DNA of 64,000 bases from positions 3,038,001 to 3,102,000 of the forward strand of contig WHVD01000001.1 in NCBI GenBank assembly GCA_015178975.1. The letters run 5' to 3'. This DNA is from Hysterangium stoloniferum. Its lineage: Eukaryota; Basidiomycota; Agaricomycetes; Hysterangiales; Hysterangiaceae. Numbering within the stretch: position 1 is the stretch's first letter; each line of letters begins with the position of its first letter. Under the pieces are notes generated by a model that was given only the letters and a program-made list of their open reading frames with translations, ran no database searches and was not told the DNA's origin. The position numbers and the translations under genes were made by a program. Below, in pieces: positions 18,001-29,860 of this stretch.

Positions 18001-20926
18001 TGACTGATGAATTGCTTCCTGGACAGACTGCAGCTGATCGGCCTGATTTGGTCTCCCATGTCTTTGCTGCCAAGAAGGCTAAGTTGCTCAAGATGATCAC
18101 AGAAGATCACATCTTTGGTAGAACAGTAGCCCATATCCATGTTATTGAATTCCAAAAGCATGGTCTTCCACACATGCACTGTCTCATATGGTTTGATGAC
18201 CAGAATAAACCAAGGACACCAGAAGATGTCGACTCATTTGTTTCTGCATGTTTTCCAGATTCTGAAACACATCCCAGACTATTTAATTTAGTAGGACAGC
18301 TCATGACCCATGGTCCCTGTGGATCTGAACATCCAAATGCTGCCTGTATGGTAGATAAGAAGTGCAGTAAATACTATCCAAAGGATTGGTGTGAAGCCAC
18401 CATTGTAAATCAGGAAGGCTATCCAACATACTGTCATCCCAACAATGGAAGGGTTTATGAAACTCCCAAGTTTACATATGACAACAGACATGTTGTCCCT
18501 TACTCCCCTATTTTGATTCTCACCTTTGAATGCCACATCAATGTAGAGTTGACCTTTACCAATAGGTCAATGAAGTATATGCATAAATACTGTTACAAGG
18601 GCCATGATCGTACAACTATGGAATTTGGAACAACACCAGATGAGATTCAACAGTACCTTGATGCATGTTATGTCAGCACACATGAATTTGTCTGGCGATT
18701 AATGTGCAATGAACTCCATACCCAGGTTCCTGCAGTGATGGCACTTGGTGTCCATCTCCCTGGGGAAAACACTGTACTTTTTGATGGCAAGGTCCTGCTG
18801 AGGCTTTACAAAGGGCAGAGCATTCAGGGACAACTCTCATGGCTTATTTTGAAGCTAATGCCAAGGGTCTCATTGGTTATAATGGACAGCATGCCCAGGA
18901 CACATTTTATATGGACTTTCCTGAGTATTTCACATATGTACCCAAGAATAAATCATGGAAGCCACGTCAAAGTGGGTTTTCCATAGGGTGCATTCATTTT
19001 GTTAACATTGCCAGTGGGGAAAGATCCCACCTCCATACATTGCTCACTGTTGTCAAAGGTGCCACCTCATTTGAACAGCTCAGGACCTTTCAGGGTGAGA
19101 CCTATCCTACATTTCAACAAGCCTGTGTAGCACGTGGTTTGCTTTAAGATGACCATCAGTGGCACATGTACCTCACAGAAGCCAGTCACATAGACTCTGG
19201 GTTTCAACTTCACAGATTGTTTGCTATCATTTTGACCATGTCCTCCCCTGCACAACCCCAGGAACTCTGGAATGACTTCAAAGTATTTCTTTGTGATGAT
19301 TTGGAGTTCATACTTTGGCAAATACATGGCATTGATGATCCATCACCAAACCAAGTTTATGACTTTGGTCTCTATGAAATTGATAGGATCCTACGCTATT
19401 CTGGAAAGTCCCTCTCACACTATCCAACCATGCCAAACTGCACTGATGATTGGGATGGGATTGTTGGCAACCGTCTCATTAAGGAGCAAAAGAATTATAA
19501 TGTGGAACATGAGCTTGCCAGTGCCCAAGCCAATCTTGAAAAGTACAATCCTGAACAACTTGCTGCCTTTGAGACTATCATGAAGGCAGTGGATGAGCAG
19601 CAGGAGGGCAAATTGTTTTTTGTGAATGGTCCAGGTGGCACTGGCAAGTCCTTTGTATGGAATACTTTGGCACATGCATATAGGGCCAAGGGCTACATTG
19701 TGCTTTGTGTGGCATCTTCTGGACTTGCATCAATGATTCTCAAGGGTGGTTGCACTTCTCACAGTACATTTTCAATCCCTGTTCCCTGTGAGAAGGATGC
19801 TCTATGTCATATCAAAAAGGGTTCAGAAAAAGCAGAGCTCATGAAGAATGTTCAACTGATTATCTGGGATGAAGTTCCAATGCAGTCACATTTCACATGT
19901 GAAGCAGTTGACAGAACCCTGAGGGATTTATTAAACAAGGAGGATCTTCCCTTTGGAGGGATTCCTGTTGCCTGGGAAGGTGACTTTCAGCAGACTTTGC
20001 CTGTTGTACCAAAGGGTTCAAAAGAACAGATCATTGGACAATGTATCCAGAAATCAGAACTGTGGAAGTATATCAAGGTACTGTTCTTGAAAAAGAATAT
20101 GCGGGTGGACCAGGATGATCCAGACAGTCAACAGTTTGCTCAGTGGCTCTTGGATATAGGCCATGGAAAGGATTTACCTTTGGATCATACAATGGATATC
20201 CCTCCTCATATGATCTGTGGTCCAGAAATATCTAATCTAATTGCAGAGATATATCCAGACATCCATGTGGATAGAGACCAAAGAGATTGGCAAGATGAAG
20301 ACTTCTTAGACCAGGCAATTCTGTGTCCAAGGAATTCAGAAGCAGATGAGATTAATTCAGAACTTCTGAATAAATTCCCTGGAGAGAGTCACGTGTACCA
20401 TAGTGCTGATACTGCAGAGGGAGATAGTGAGACAGAGATGTATCCTGTAGAGGATTTGAACAGCTTGAATTTTGGTGGAATCTTACCGAGTTGACTTGAG
20501 GTGAAGCCAGGAGTACCTTTGATGCTGTTACGGAACACAGATCCACAGAGGGGGCTTTTCAATGGGATACGATTGCAACTGGTGAAGATGGAAAATCATT
20601 TGCTTCAAGTGCAGATTCTAACTGGACCATGTACTGGGAAACTGGCATTTCTTTCATGGATCAAAATAATTACAAATGATGATCAACTGCCATTTAAACT
20701 GCATCGTATTCAGTTTCCAGTGCCGTTGGCATTTGCAATGACGATTAACAAGTCACAGGGACAGTCTTTGAAAGTGGTAGGAATATATTTGAGAATGGCA
20801 GTGTTTGGACATGGGCAATTGTATGTGGGACTTTCAAGGGGAAGAAGTTGGAATAGGATAAAAATATTATTAAAGGAGACAAAGAGAACAGCAAATATAG
20901 TGTACAAAGATGTATTATTAGATTGA
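15085..20926 (+). pseudogene. Helitron RepHel replicase/helicase
   Basis: Probable start MDRTPEHNWEEE at 15085 after a TTGCAG acceptor. The domains in order are: a low-complexity GSAAS and Pro/Gln-rich region (15285-16690); a Cys/His zinc-binding motif (CPDCGAFHW...KFGKCC, 16750-16845); an HUH rolling-circle nuclease with HGLPHMHCLIW (about 18160-18195) and the paired tyrosines of KYMHKYCYKGHD (about 18575-18610); and a PIF1-like SF1B helicase with Walker A GPGGTGKSF (about 19630), IIWDEVPMQ (about 19863) and MTINKSQGQS near 20740. Lesions include TGA 15121, frameshifts in the 15-bp array, TAGs near 16008 and 16162, TGA 17271, TAG near 17946, a 1-nt loss near 18790, TAA near 19145 and TGA 20492. 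It is therefore inactive. Intact homologues nick and unwind DNA for rolling-circle transposition. Confidence 0.9.
15285..15745 (+). repeat. 15-bp minisatellite inside Helitron gene
   Basis: About 29 copies of CTGCAAGTGGCTCTG. In the Helitron reading frame each unit encodes Gly-Ser-Ala-Ala-Ser. A few units lost one or more bases (15570-15580), shifting frame. Confidence 0.93.
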
Positions 20927-21007
20927 AGTTTTAATGTATTTTGATTGATTGTTTCTAACCTTTCTAACTGGTAACAGTGATTGTGATATGTAAATACTTA
21001 GAAGTGC

Positions 21008-21730
21008 TCAGAAATACATAAGAGTCATGGACGCGGGGGGGTTTGGGGGGCTTTGCCCCCCAACAAGCCAGAGCCCACAGCGAGCAGTGGGGCAGGTCAT
21101 GAAGTGACCACCCTGCAGTGTAGCAAGGGTTCCCAGGCTTGCCCAATAAGTGAAAGGAGCATGGTGGGTCTGTGGGTGTTTTTAGGTGCTGTGTGAGGGT
21201 GTGGAGTGCCCGAATTCCCTTAGAAGGCAGGTAAAAGGTACCATCAGCTTAGTCATGTCCTTAGTCAGCGTGGAATCAATCTAGGGCACTTGTGAGAGCT
21301 TTTTTGATGCTACAGGACCATTTCTGCAACCATGGGAGTATTTTTGGCACCGTGGGAGTAATTTGTGACACATGTGGAGGTATTTTTACATGCATGGGAA
21401 TATTTCATCACATGTGTGGAACTATTTTGTGACACATGGAAGTATTGTTACTGCAGGAGAACTTTGTGACATGCATGAGTCTTTTCTGGATGCATGGAAG
21501 CATTTCCTGCACCCCTCATGGAAACATTTCACATGAGCTGTCCAGGGGAATTTCCCACACCCCCCTCACGAAAGTGTTTCATGTGGCATTCATGGAGGTA
21601 TTTTGATGCCATTTCCCAGAGTATTCTACAAGGCTTTCTGGGAAAATCTTAATAAAATCATAATAATTCAAATAAAATCCAGTAAATCAAAATAAAATAA
21701 ACCAAAATCAAAATCAATGAATCCAAAAAC
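21008..21730 (+). repeat. Composite hairpin / A-rich repeat, copy 3
   Basis: Lies just downstream of the Helitron gene, in the same orientation as copy 2 upstream of it. Head hairpins are at 21045-21061 and 21095-21109. Degenerate ATGGAAGTATT units run 21290-21480, a C-rich block 21490-21620, and the A-rich tail (AATAAAATC, AAATCAAAATAAAATA) 21640-21720. The order is the same as in copy 1. Nothing is recognisable from 21731 to about 21960. Confidence 0.6.
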
Positions 21731-21984
21731 AATATGGTCTACAGACAAGTGGTACTTGACTTCAACATATAATATGTTGCACCCTGCACAAAACTGTTCA
21801 GATCCAGTACTTCAAAACAAGCAACAAAGTATGTAGCAGGATGTATGTATAATGACACTTACCTATTAATTGAGGTCCAAGGCTAAGGTTGCAAAAGGAG
21901 TAAGTCTCAGTCTGGCCAGATACTAGCAAAAAGATTAAACACTATGAACAATACTTTAAAACAGATGAAGGTATTATTCCATCA

Positions 21985-24358
21985 GTGGCTTCCAATCCAA
22001 AAAAAGAGTAAGCAACCTACCCTCTGTACTCTGTGTGGGTTGAGGGTTGCATTACCTCTCCATGCATTCTTAAGTTCACCCATCTTAATGCATTTGCTCT
22101 TTTGAACTGACTCATTATTTGTAAAATTCACTTGTGATATGATTCCACACTCTGTTTTTTCCATGCTTCTGGATTCTGGCTCGACCTATTGTTTTGTAGA
22201 TATTGGATTCACTTGAATCCACTTGTTGTCAACCTATTCAATAAGCCTGGTTGGACTCTGACTTTTCAATGGAACAAGCAATTGGATTGTCACCTAAACT
22301 TGCAACCTACCTATCCAGTTCCTGTGTGGAAGTTGCATGGTCATCCAAGGACATAACTGGCTTACCTAACACAATGTGTTGATTGACTGGGTATCAGGCA
22401 GTATTACTTTCTGGATGCCCACAGCACCCAATATAACTGTATCATCCCCAGCCATTTCAGCACCTGTGGCTCTATGGCATCCCTGGCTTTCCCAGACCCC
22501 AAAATTGGATGGATCCCAGGCATTCACAATCAATTTAAAAGTTGATGAAGCAACTGGACATTTGGTGACTCTGGAATCCAAGCACATTGCCAAACTAGAA
22601 GGTGTCCTGGAGAAATATCATGACTTCACAGATGTTTTTAGTAAGCAAAAGGCTGACTGGCATCTGCCACACAGACAGTATGACTTAAAAAAAAATCAAC
22701 CTTCATATTTACCTGCTGTCCTCCACAGAACTTTCCACAATCAGGGATTTCCTGGATGAGCATTTTTCCATAAGTTTCATCTGGCCATCAAAGTTTCCTT
22801 TTGGAGCACCTGTTCTTTTTGTCAGGAAAAAGGATGGATCCCTTAGACTATGCATTGATTTTGATGGGCTCAATGCTGTCACTTGGAAAGATAAGTATCT
22901 ACTTGTGCTTATTTCTGATCTACTTGTGCTTATTTCTGATCTACTTGATGCTCCATGGAGCATCCAGATCTACACCAAGATAAACCTCAAACATGCCTAC
23001 CACTTGGTCCAGATTGCAAAGGGAGACAAGTGGAAAACCACATTCCAAACCCATTACAGAGCTTTTGAATGGCTGGTAATGCCCTTTGGGCTAACCAATG
23101 CTCCATCTGTTTTTCAATGTTTTATTAATGATATTTTCTCTGACATGCTTGATGTATGCATCATTGTTTATTTGGATGACATTATTATCTACTCTGAGGA
23201 TCCCATGGTACACAATCAACAGGTCCATGAGGTTCTCTGGAGACTCAGCAATATGGTCTATTTGGAAATGGGAAAAAATGTACTTTTGACATGGACCCCA
23301 TGGAATACTTGGGCTCAATTATGGGACCTGATGGACTCTGGATGGATGAAGCCAAAGTACAAGTCATCAAATATTGGCCTGAACCCTGAAAAATTAAAGA
23401 TATACAATCCTTCCTCAGGTTTGCCAATTTTTACCAACAGTTTATCTGCAAATATTCTGAGATCACAGTTCCCCTTACTTGTCTTACTCATAAGGATGCT
23501 CCATGGAATTTTAATCATAAGTGTCATGCAGCTTTCAATCTTTTAAAAGATTCTTTTTCTTCAGCTCCCATTCATTGAAATGGACACCTCAGAATATGTG
23601 TTAGGAGCCATTCTGTCTATCCAGGACTCTGATGGAGAAATTCACCCAGTCACTTTTCTCTCCTGGACTTTTACTGGACCAGAGCTCAATTACAAAATCC
23701 ATGACAAAGAACTTCTTGCCATTTTTGAAGCCTTCAAAGTGTGGAGACACTACTTGGAGGGCATGGGAATTCTGGTTGATATTGTAATAGATCACAAAGA
23801 CCTGGAATATTTTTCAACCACAAAACCTTTGACCTGCCAGCAAACCTGGTGGTCTGAATACCTATCTGCTTTTAATATGATCATCCATTTTTGATCTGGC
23901 TACCTTGGCAGAAAACCCAACATGTTGAATAGATGATGGGATGTCTATCCCAAAGAGGGGAGTAATGACTATACCATGGTAAACCTGCACAACTTGAAAC
24001 CCATATTCATGAACTTGCAGCTTACTGCATCAGTCTGTGCTACTTACCTCATTCATCTAGTCATGCATGGAATTATCATTATGGATATTGAGAAATTACA
24101 TCAAGATATTCTATCGGCAATTCTGCTAGACCTGGTAACCAAGGCACATCTTGACAACCCCATGGATCCCAGTCAACCCTGGCGGTCTCAAGATGAACAT
24201 GGTTTCATTAGACTTGACAATCACATATATGTACCAGACTCCAATGGCCTCCACCTCAGAATCCTTCAGTACATACAAACATGATCACCCACTCTCAGGA
24301 CATTTTGGGCTCACAAGACTCTGTCAATGCTATGTATACAGAGAATATACTTGGCCTG
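21985..24358 (+). pseudogene. pol: gag end and pol of element F
   Basis: Starts with the gag C-terminus (Pro-Lys-Lys-Glu, stop at 22009) and the A7 frameshift run at 21999-22005. Protease LLDSGSTYCFVD lies near 22170. The RT has DLLDAPWSIQIYTK, NLKHAYHLVQIAKG, MPFGLTNAPSVFQ and YLDD. RNase H shows MDTSEYVLGAIL. The TGA at the RNase H-integrase junction (about 23932) lies in the same AGA-TGA-TGG context as in elements A, B and D. The integrase is cut after REYTWP. Very many stops and frameshifts and loss of most CpG indicate old age. Confidence 0.85.
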
Positions 24359-24836
24359 TGTCACGAATCGAATTTTACTCAATAAAGTCGAATAAACAAT
24401 CGAAGAATATTCAACAATATTGAATAAAGCTGCCTCATTCAATGAAGTATTAATTTGTCCTGTTGATAAAGCATGAGGCAAAGATAGGACACAGAGGCTC
24501 ACGAATAAATAAGTCAAAGAAAGGCTCAGAAAAGTTCGACGATTATGTAATACAGTAATAATATAATATAATACAGGTTTTCTGACTGACTTCCTTCATT
24601 CCTATCATTCCCCTTATATACTATATATCATTTACCTATGATGATAATATGATATCAAAGTGAAATCATCAATGACATCAACCTGAGACAAGTCGAAGAT
24701 ATTCGAGATTGTCGAAGAGATTGTCGAAGAATAGTCGAATCGGAAGTCGAATCGGAAGTCAAGTCGGAAAGTCGAAGGAATGTCGAAGAAATATAATATT
24801 GAATATTATCAGAATTTGAGTTTGTACTTCGTGACA
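24359..24836 (+). repeat. 478-bp solo LTR, target duplication GCCTG
   Basis: Bounded by the inverted ends TGTCACGAA and TTCGTGACA and flanked on both sides by GCCTG (24354-24358 and 24837-24841). It is unlike the other LTRs in the window. The 3' third carries at least eight GTCGAA/GTCGGA motifs. It retains CpG, so it is younger than element F. Orientation is arbitrary. Confidence 0.85.
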
Positions 24837-25058
24837 GCCTGGATCTTCCCTCTTCCTCTTATCCTCTGCCTCTTTCTCCATGGCCACTGCCACCTGGTAT
24901 TCCCTCTCCAGCTCCTCCTCCTCTTCCTGAGCCTTTTTCTCAGCTTCCTCATGTTGGTGATGCTGCTGTAGTAATTGAGCAGCTGGGAGTGGAGCCTGAT
25001 ATGAGGATCCCATGGATAACCCAGTGGTTGGCTTGTGTGGCATCAGTTTTGGTCCCAT
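24837..25058 (-). pseudogene. Antisense Glu/Lys-rich ORF of element F
   Basis: Starts MGPKLMPHKPTTG at 25058 and reads 74 codons until cut by the solo LTR at 24836. Residues about 30-70 are rich in Gln, Glu, Lys and Arg (HEEAEKKAQEEEEELER) and predicted coiled coil. Position and direction match the antisense gene of element A: between pol and the 3' LTR, opposite to pol. The N-terminal half resembles that protein in composition. The part that would hold a zinc cluster is deleted. Homology to the element A gene is likely but not proven. Confidence 0.5.
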
Positions 25059-25231
25059 TGTATCGATATGGGGGTATGGAAGAAGAATTTTATTATTTTC
25101 AATTTTTTATATGTATAGGCTCCTCATGTTTGAACCTTACCATCCAGATCACCTGGCATTTTGACACATCTGTGTAACCAATAAACTTTAAACAGGGCCT
25201 CCATGGGACTTCGGCCTTAAAGAAAGGGTAC

Positions 25232-25769
25232 TGTTATGACCAGAAAGCCCACTGGGACCTGGACCCAATCCTATATACACCTGACTCTCTGTATTGTACA
25301 AATGATGGACTGGACCCCACTCAGACATTCTGGACCCCCTTGTTCCCACTCTGTCTTTGCCTGTTTGTCATCTGTTTCAGTTTACCCCTTGTTCCCTATT
25401 GGTTTTGACATCTGGTTTATTGTATTATTGTACTCCTGTTATGTCTTTTTGTATTTCTGAATTAGTAGTACAATAACCTACTAGTCCATATAGCTAAGTA
25501 GTTATTTGTACTTACAATCTGATCAGAAAATTGACTTACATAGTTTCTACTTGTCTTTTGCCCCTTGCATATTCTCAGAACCCACAGGTTTCCCATCTGC
25601 CTCTGTTCGAAGTTGGACATCACAATCTGCAAGGGTGCAGCACGTAAGCTGAAGCCATATCCTTCCCAGAACTTCTGCAGGTTTCCCCTGGAGACCCACC
25701 CATGAGCCCCATGCTTAACAGGGAGCAAGAAGTCAGGTTCCAGGCAGGATCTGGGAACAGGTCTTAACA
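25232..25769 (+). repeat. 3' LTR of element F
   Basis: 538 bp, TGTTATGACCAG...GGTCTTAACA, preceded by a purine tract (AAAGAAAGGGTAC). It resembles the LTRs at 57760-58567 and 33270-34127 in its start, the TAAGCTGAAGCC block and its end. Confidence 0.8.
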
Positions 25770-26082
25770 CCATTCACTTTCTACACTTTAACAGGTCCTT
25801 GAACATAGTCCATGTTGAGTGCTGCATCAAGTAATGACAATCTCTTAGAATTCCTGAATGACAGGAGATGAGGCTCATGAGCAGACAAGGAGTGGACCAA
25901 AGAAGTATATGGGTGCTTTATTATATTCGACCAGTTACTCAACAGACAAAAGTGCGACATGTTACACACAAGTTGTATAATCATTGAAGTACAATCAAAA
26001 TAAATGATACTTCCTCGGAACAGGTCGGAGGCAATAGTATTCAGGTGGGGTCCTATACAACTGGCTCTATCTATCAATTTGT

Positions 26083-27314
26083 CTAATCCCAATCAACTAT
26101 ATTTCCTTCGACTAAGTTTCTGAAAATAGTTCTCAAGAAAGAATGAGCAGATGCTGCGGCCCGCTTCATTTGGAGATCTGTCTTATCTGCCAGGTCAAAA
26201 TCAATCAGACGCCAGTTGTGCTGGTAACCGTGGTAGGGGCAGACTAGTTTCTCTGAAGTGCCAGATGCTTCAAGAATATTACGCCAATGGACATCTACGG
26301 CCCGAATCCCTAGCATGCCTAAGTCCTCGTGAAGGTCATAGACGTCCTGCCTGAGCCGAATAAGATGGTTGATACGGTATCCAAATAATTGTAAAACGTA
26401 CTCTATGCCTTCAAGGGTAACACCTACGGGAAGATGATCACCAAGTTGCTCAAGTACAAGGACAGAAATCAAGTGGTGTTTTCGAACAAATGTAAGATGG
26501 GCAGCAGGATCTGGGGTAAAAAATGCGGCGCGCCTCGTGCTCTGATCCTCTGCTTGATCCTCATATTCTTGCCAAGAGGAGACGACTTCCTCTTCCCCGA
26601 TTGCAGCATCTTCTCGTGATGGGATAAAAAATGGGGCGCGCCTCCTGCTCCGATCCTCTGCTTGATCCTCATATTCTTGCCAAGAGGAGACGACTTCCTC
26701 TTCCCCGATTGCAGCATCTTCTCGTGACCAGACTGAGTCTCTTAAAGAACACCTTTCCTCCTCGTCAGCTTCTTCCGCGCTCTCTTCAGAAATTTTACGC
26801 CAATTGGAAACCTCGCATTCTTCGGTCAATTCAACTTGGAAGAAGCCGTAGCAGCGTCCGATAGAGACACCCTGAAGATGTTCCATCTCTTCGTAAAACC
26901 AAGCTTCGCGAGCCAACTTTGCGGAACGATACCTGTCAGATACTTTGATCACCAGAGGTGGGATATGGGGCCTCTCCTCTGGAGATATAATATCTACAGA
27001 ATAAACTGTCCCAACACGTCCTTGTCCCAGTTGCTCTTTCACAATGACGTGGAGAGTTCCATTACCAGGTGCTGGCAACTTGGATGGAGGACGGACCCAA
27101 AACCCATCGGGTCGAACTCTAGGAGACGTGTCGTACAAAAGGTTGGCGGGGATTGATACGCCTCTTTTACAGGTCAGCATAACGTTCTGGTCGTTTTTCT
27201 TGAGTAAACCTTCAATTTCTATGGACGAAAAGGCATTTTGTGGCTACATACGGCTTAGATATAACGTGAACTCGGTCTATAATAGACACTCACCATCAAA
27301 CTGGTGGGTGGCAT
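26083..27314 (-). CDS. Kinase-like protein with internal 36-residue duplication
   Basis: Two exons: 27294-27314 (MPPTSLM) and 26083-27243, with a 50-nt intron (GTGAGT...TATGTAG, phase 0), giving 393 aa. A start at 27180 without the first exon is possible. The glycine loop is LGQGRVGTVY (residues 79-88), the ATP lysine VIKVS (about 107), the catalytic loop VDVHWRNIL (Asp324, Asn329), and the metal motif reads DFD (355-357) instead of DFG. HRD is replaced by AVD. Residues 180-215 and 216-251 are a near-perfect acidic tandem repeat (26513-26620 and 26621-26728 in DNA). Short kinase-like proteins of this sort form large families in Agaricomycetes; substrate unknown. The altered motifs make catalysis uncertain. 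The 25770-26082 flank is probably 3' UTR and intergenic. Confidence 0.75.
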
Positions 27315-28949
27315 GGCGGTAAGGAGTGTCGGTGGTCTTGATTGGTGGCTGTGGTGTTGTGGTTTTTCGACTTCCTCGGACATTCCCGCAAATAAATTGG
27401 TCGCGGAAGTTTTTTTCGTCGGACACTTCCAAAAGCGGCTTTGAGCGTCTTTGTGTCTACTGTTACGCAACTACATAGAATCAACAAACCACTTGCACTC
27501 AAATTACTCATCCTCTACGCTTGAAAGTCTACCTTTGGAATCATCTGTCAGCTCTTGTGTCGTATATGCAACCTCAGCTGCAAATCTGTGTACTGAGTAT
27601 GCCTATGCGGAGTGTGAACTCTCGTCCGAGTCAAGCTCCTCCACATTGACGTTTCTCAGCATCAGGAAAGTGAAATAAGGCGCCTAAGGACTCGATAATG
27701 CACAAGTTGAATAGGGAAATTAGGGAGCAGAGGCTTTTACTATATGGTTCACCTAGGCCGGCTGGCAGCGATATCGCCGACAGCAGCCTATACGTATTTA
27801 TTAAAGACATCATCCCGTTGCAATGATGTAAGAAGAGTGTATTCTTTATCCAACTGAAGTCGACTGCCCTCACTCGTAATTGCATTGGGTTTCACTTTTA
27901 CAACTGTCATTCCCGATCCGAAGACGACCAATAGCCGATTGAGCAAGCTGGTAAAGCATGCGAGGATTATCTAGGTACGTTGTACTGTGATCTGAAGATT
28001 ATTCATTGCCCTTATGAAGTTCGTTAAACCAGTATGGGTTTTGCACACCATGTTAAGTCTTCCATTGTTGACTACGATATTCTGCTGACTTTTCACCCCA
28101 AGATTCAATGCTATCGTTATGATTTGGGATACATCGCTCTTATTCTGGTTCTCATTCCATCCATCAAGCAACCTCAGGATGAAACATTGTTTGTACCGGT
28201 GAAGGAAATTGTGGGGATCAGATGATGTGTGTAGAAGAGTGTAGGGCTGCCACTGCTGGGACATGAAAGCTGTCTATGGTATACAACATCCCTGCCAACG
28301 AACTCTTCCTGGGTGTCATTGACCTTGCATGGTTTCTGGATGATCGACGCCGCACTTCAGTTGGTCTCGACTCAATAGTCATTGTGTGGTGTGGCCTTTC
28401 GCTTTGTAGGTTCTTTCATATGACTGACATCGTCTCTAATTTGTGTTCAGAACAGTTAATTCGGCTCGAGTCCCATCAAGGCTTCGCTAAGGGGATCCAG
28501 TTGGAGAATTCCTTGCCATTCAAGTGGGAGAAGTTCATCATTCTATGATGTGCCTTAGACTGACTTTGTTATTGTTGATTAATAGACATACCCGTCAGTA
28601 CCCGGGGTAACATTCTGTGACCAGATGGTGCTCAACCCATGCGTCCATGGGCATGGGTTTAGTAACGATACAAGTTGACAGTTGTGCACCGGTGAGCACC
28701 TGTGGGTATACCCGTACCATCGCGTAAACTGTTACCGTTACTCTCTTCATTCTCTATGCCTCTATGCCTCCCCCAAAGTATAAGGAGCCGTTGATGGTTT
28801 CATTTGTAGCCATTTTTATTTTCAAATAATTTAAGATGATTTGACGAGATTTGGTTTAAATCTTTGTTATAACAGTAGTATCAAGTATGATGAAAATTAT
28901 CACAAAATAATCATTCATGTAGTTGGATAGAGCTGACACGACATCTAAA
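27315..28949. other. Region without a recognisable gene
   Basis: Several short open frames on both strands (for example minus 27971-28264, plus 28276-28548) have no recognised family and no convincing splice continuity. Base composition is unlike the flanking retroelements and CpG is retained, so it may contain a degraded or fast-evolving host gene. At 28590-28750 lies a GGTAAC/GTTACC-bearing stretch around CCCGTCAGTACCCGGGG of unknown nature. Confidence 0.4.
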
Positions 28950-29860
28950 AGCTAACAGTAGGTGCTCCATTTACCTTAGTGATGAGGGAACCCTGTTGCA
29001 ATTCAACACTGAGACCTATGTCATACAAGGAATGACTGTACCAATTCTCCTGGGTGAAGACTTCCATATCAATTATGAAATTGGAATGTTATGAGATCAA
29101 CCAGTTGGATCCAGACTGATTTTCCCAGGGAGACTAGGTTTCATTCCCATGAGCTCACTGAAGAAATGGGCACCCCTAACCTTTTTAATTAGTAAAGCCC
29201 CCTTTGAGGAGGAGTGCACGACTTTGACCAAGTTAACCTCCAAACTGGATAGGAGTGTGCACTGAAATGGTTGCATGGGCACTGGAGGATTGTACGATTG
29301 AACTGGAATCCATTATATTGATACCTATTTACACCAGAGATTTGGAGGGTGAAGAATGGATAGTGGAAGGTATAATTCTACAGAACAATGACAGGATGGT
29401 GCTTGCAGCCCCTACTATGGCCATTTCTAAAGGGAAGGCTGCAATACTCCTAGACAACCTGGTCTTGGTTCCACAAATGATCAGGAAAGGAGAAACTATT
29501 GGTTTAATCCATGATTTTAACAAGTGTGCACAAAAACTGAGATCACCCACTGAAAAGGAGACAATGTAATCAGCCAGTATGAAAATTGCTTACTTCATTG
29601 AAAGCCTTTCTAAAATGGAAGAGGAATGAGCTCTCAACTCCAGACTATCTATGGCTCCCTTAAAAGGCAAAGGTGTTGACAACTTCATCCTGGCAGGTCC
29701 GAAAACTATGGAAGTTCCTTCCACAGAGAAGCTCTTCTGAAGATCTAAAACAACTAATCAATTTAGGACCAGATATCCCTCCCAATATTATGCCCCACCT
29801 TAGCTCAACACTGACCAAACAAATTCAAGAATTCAGGGCCAATGGAAGACTAGGACAGGT

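Larger units (their letters stand above)
13481..20990 (+). mobile_element. Decayed Helitron, interrupted by a solo LTR
   Basis: A rolling-circle transposon remnant with a RepHel gene at 15085-20926. The leader (13481-13709 and 14444-15084) has no recognisable product. It holds intron-like ends in duplicate: two acceptors in TTTAATT...TTTGCAG or TTCTGCAG context, and two blocks about 280 bp apart that both contain TAGACCCATTTGTC and end in a GTGAGTCC donor (14560-14680 and 14850-14970). This suggests a multi-intron leader made by local duplication. The exact TC and CTRR termini were not identified, so the boundaries are approximate. Confidence 0.7.
21960..25769 (+). mobile_element. Element F: truncated, decayed chromovirus
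   Basis: A plus-strand gypsy remnant of the element D family. It runs from the last codons of gag through protease, RT, RNase H and the start of integrase (21960-24358). A deletion has removed the rest of integrase. An antisense ORF (24837-25058) and a 3' LTR (25232-25769) follow. The 5' LTR and most of gag are missing. A solo LTR of another family sits at 24359-24836. Confidence 0.85.

Noticed and set aside
27255-27511. Minus-strand ORFs as extra N-terminal exons of the kinase-like gene
   Set aside because: Only the 27294-27314 exon joins in frame with good splice sites; the rest has no domain or consistent frame.
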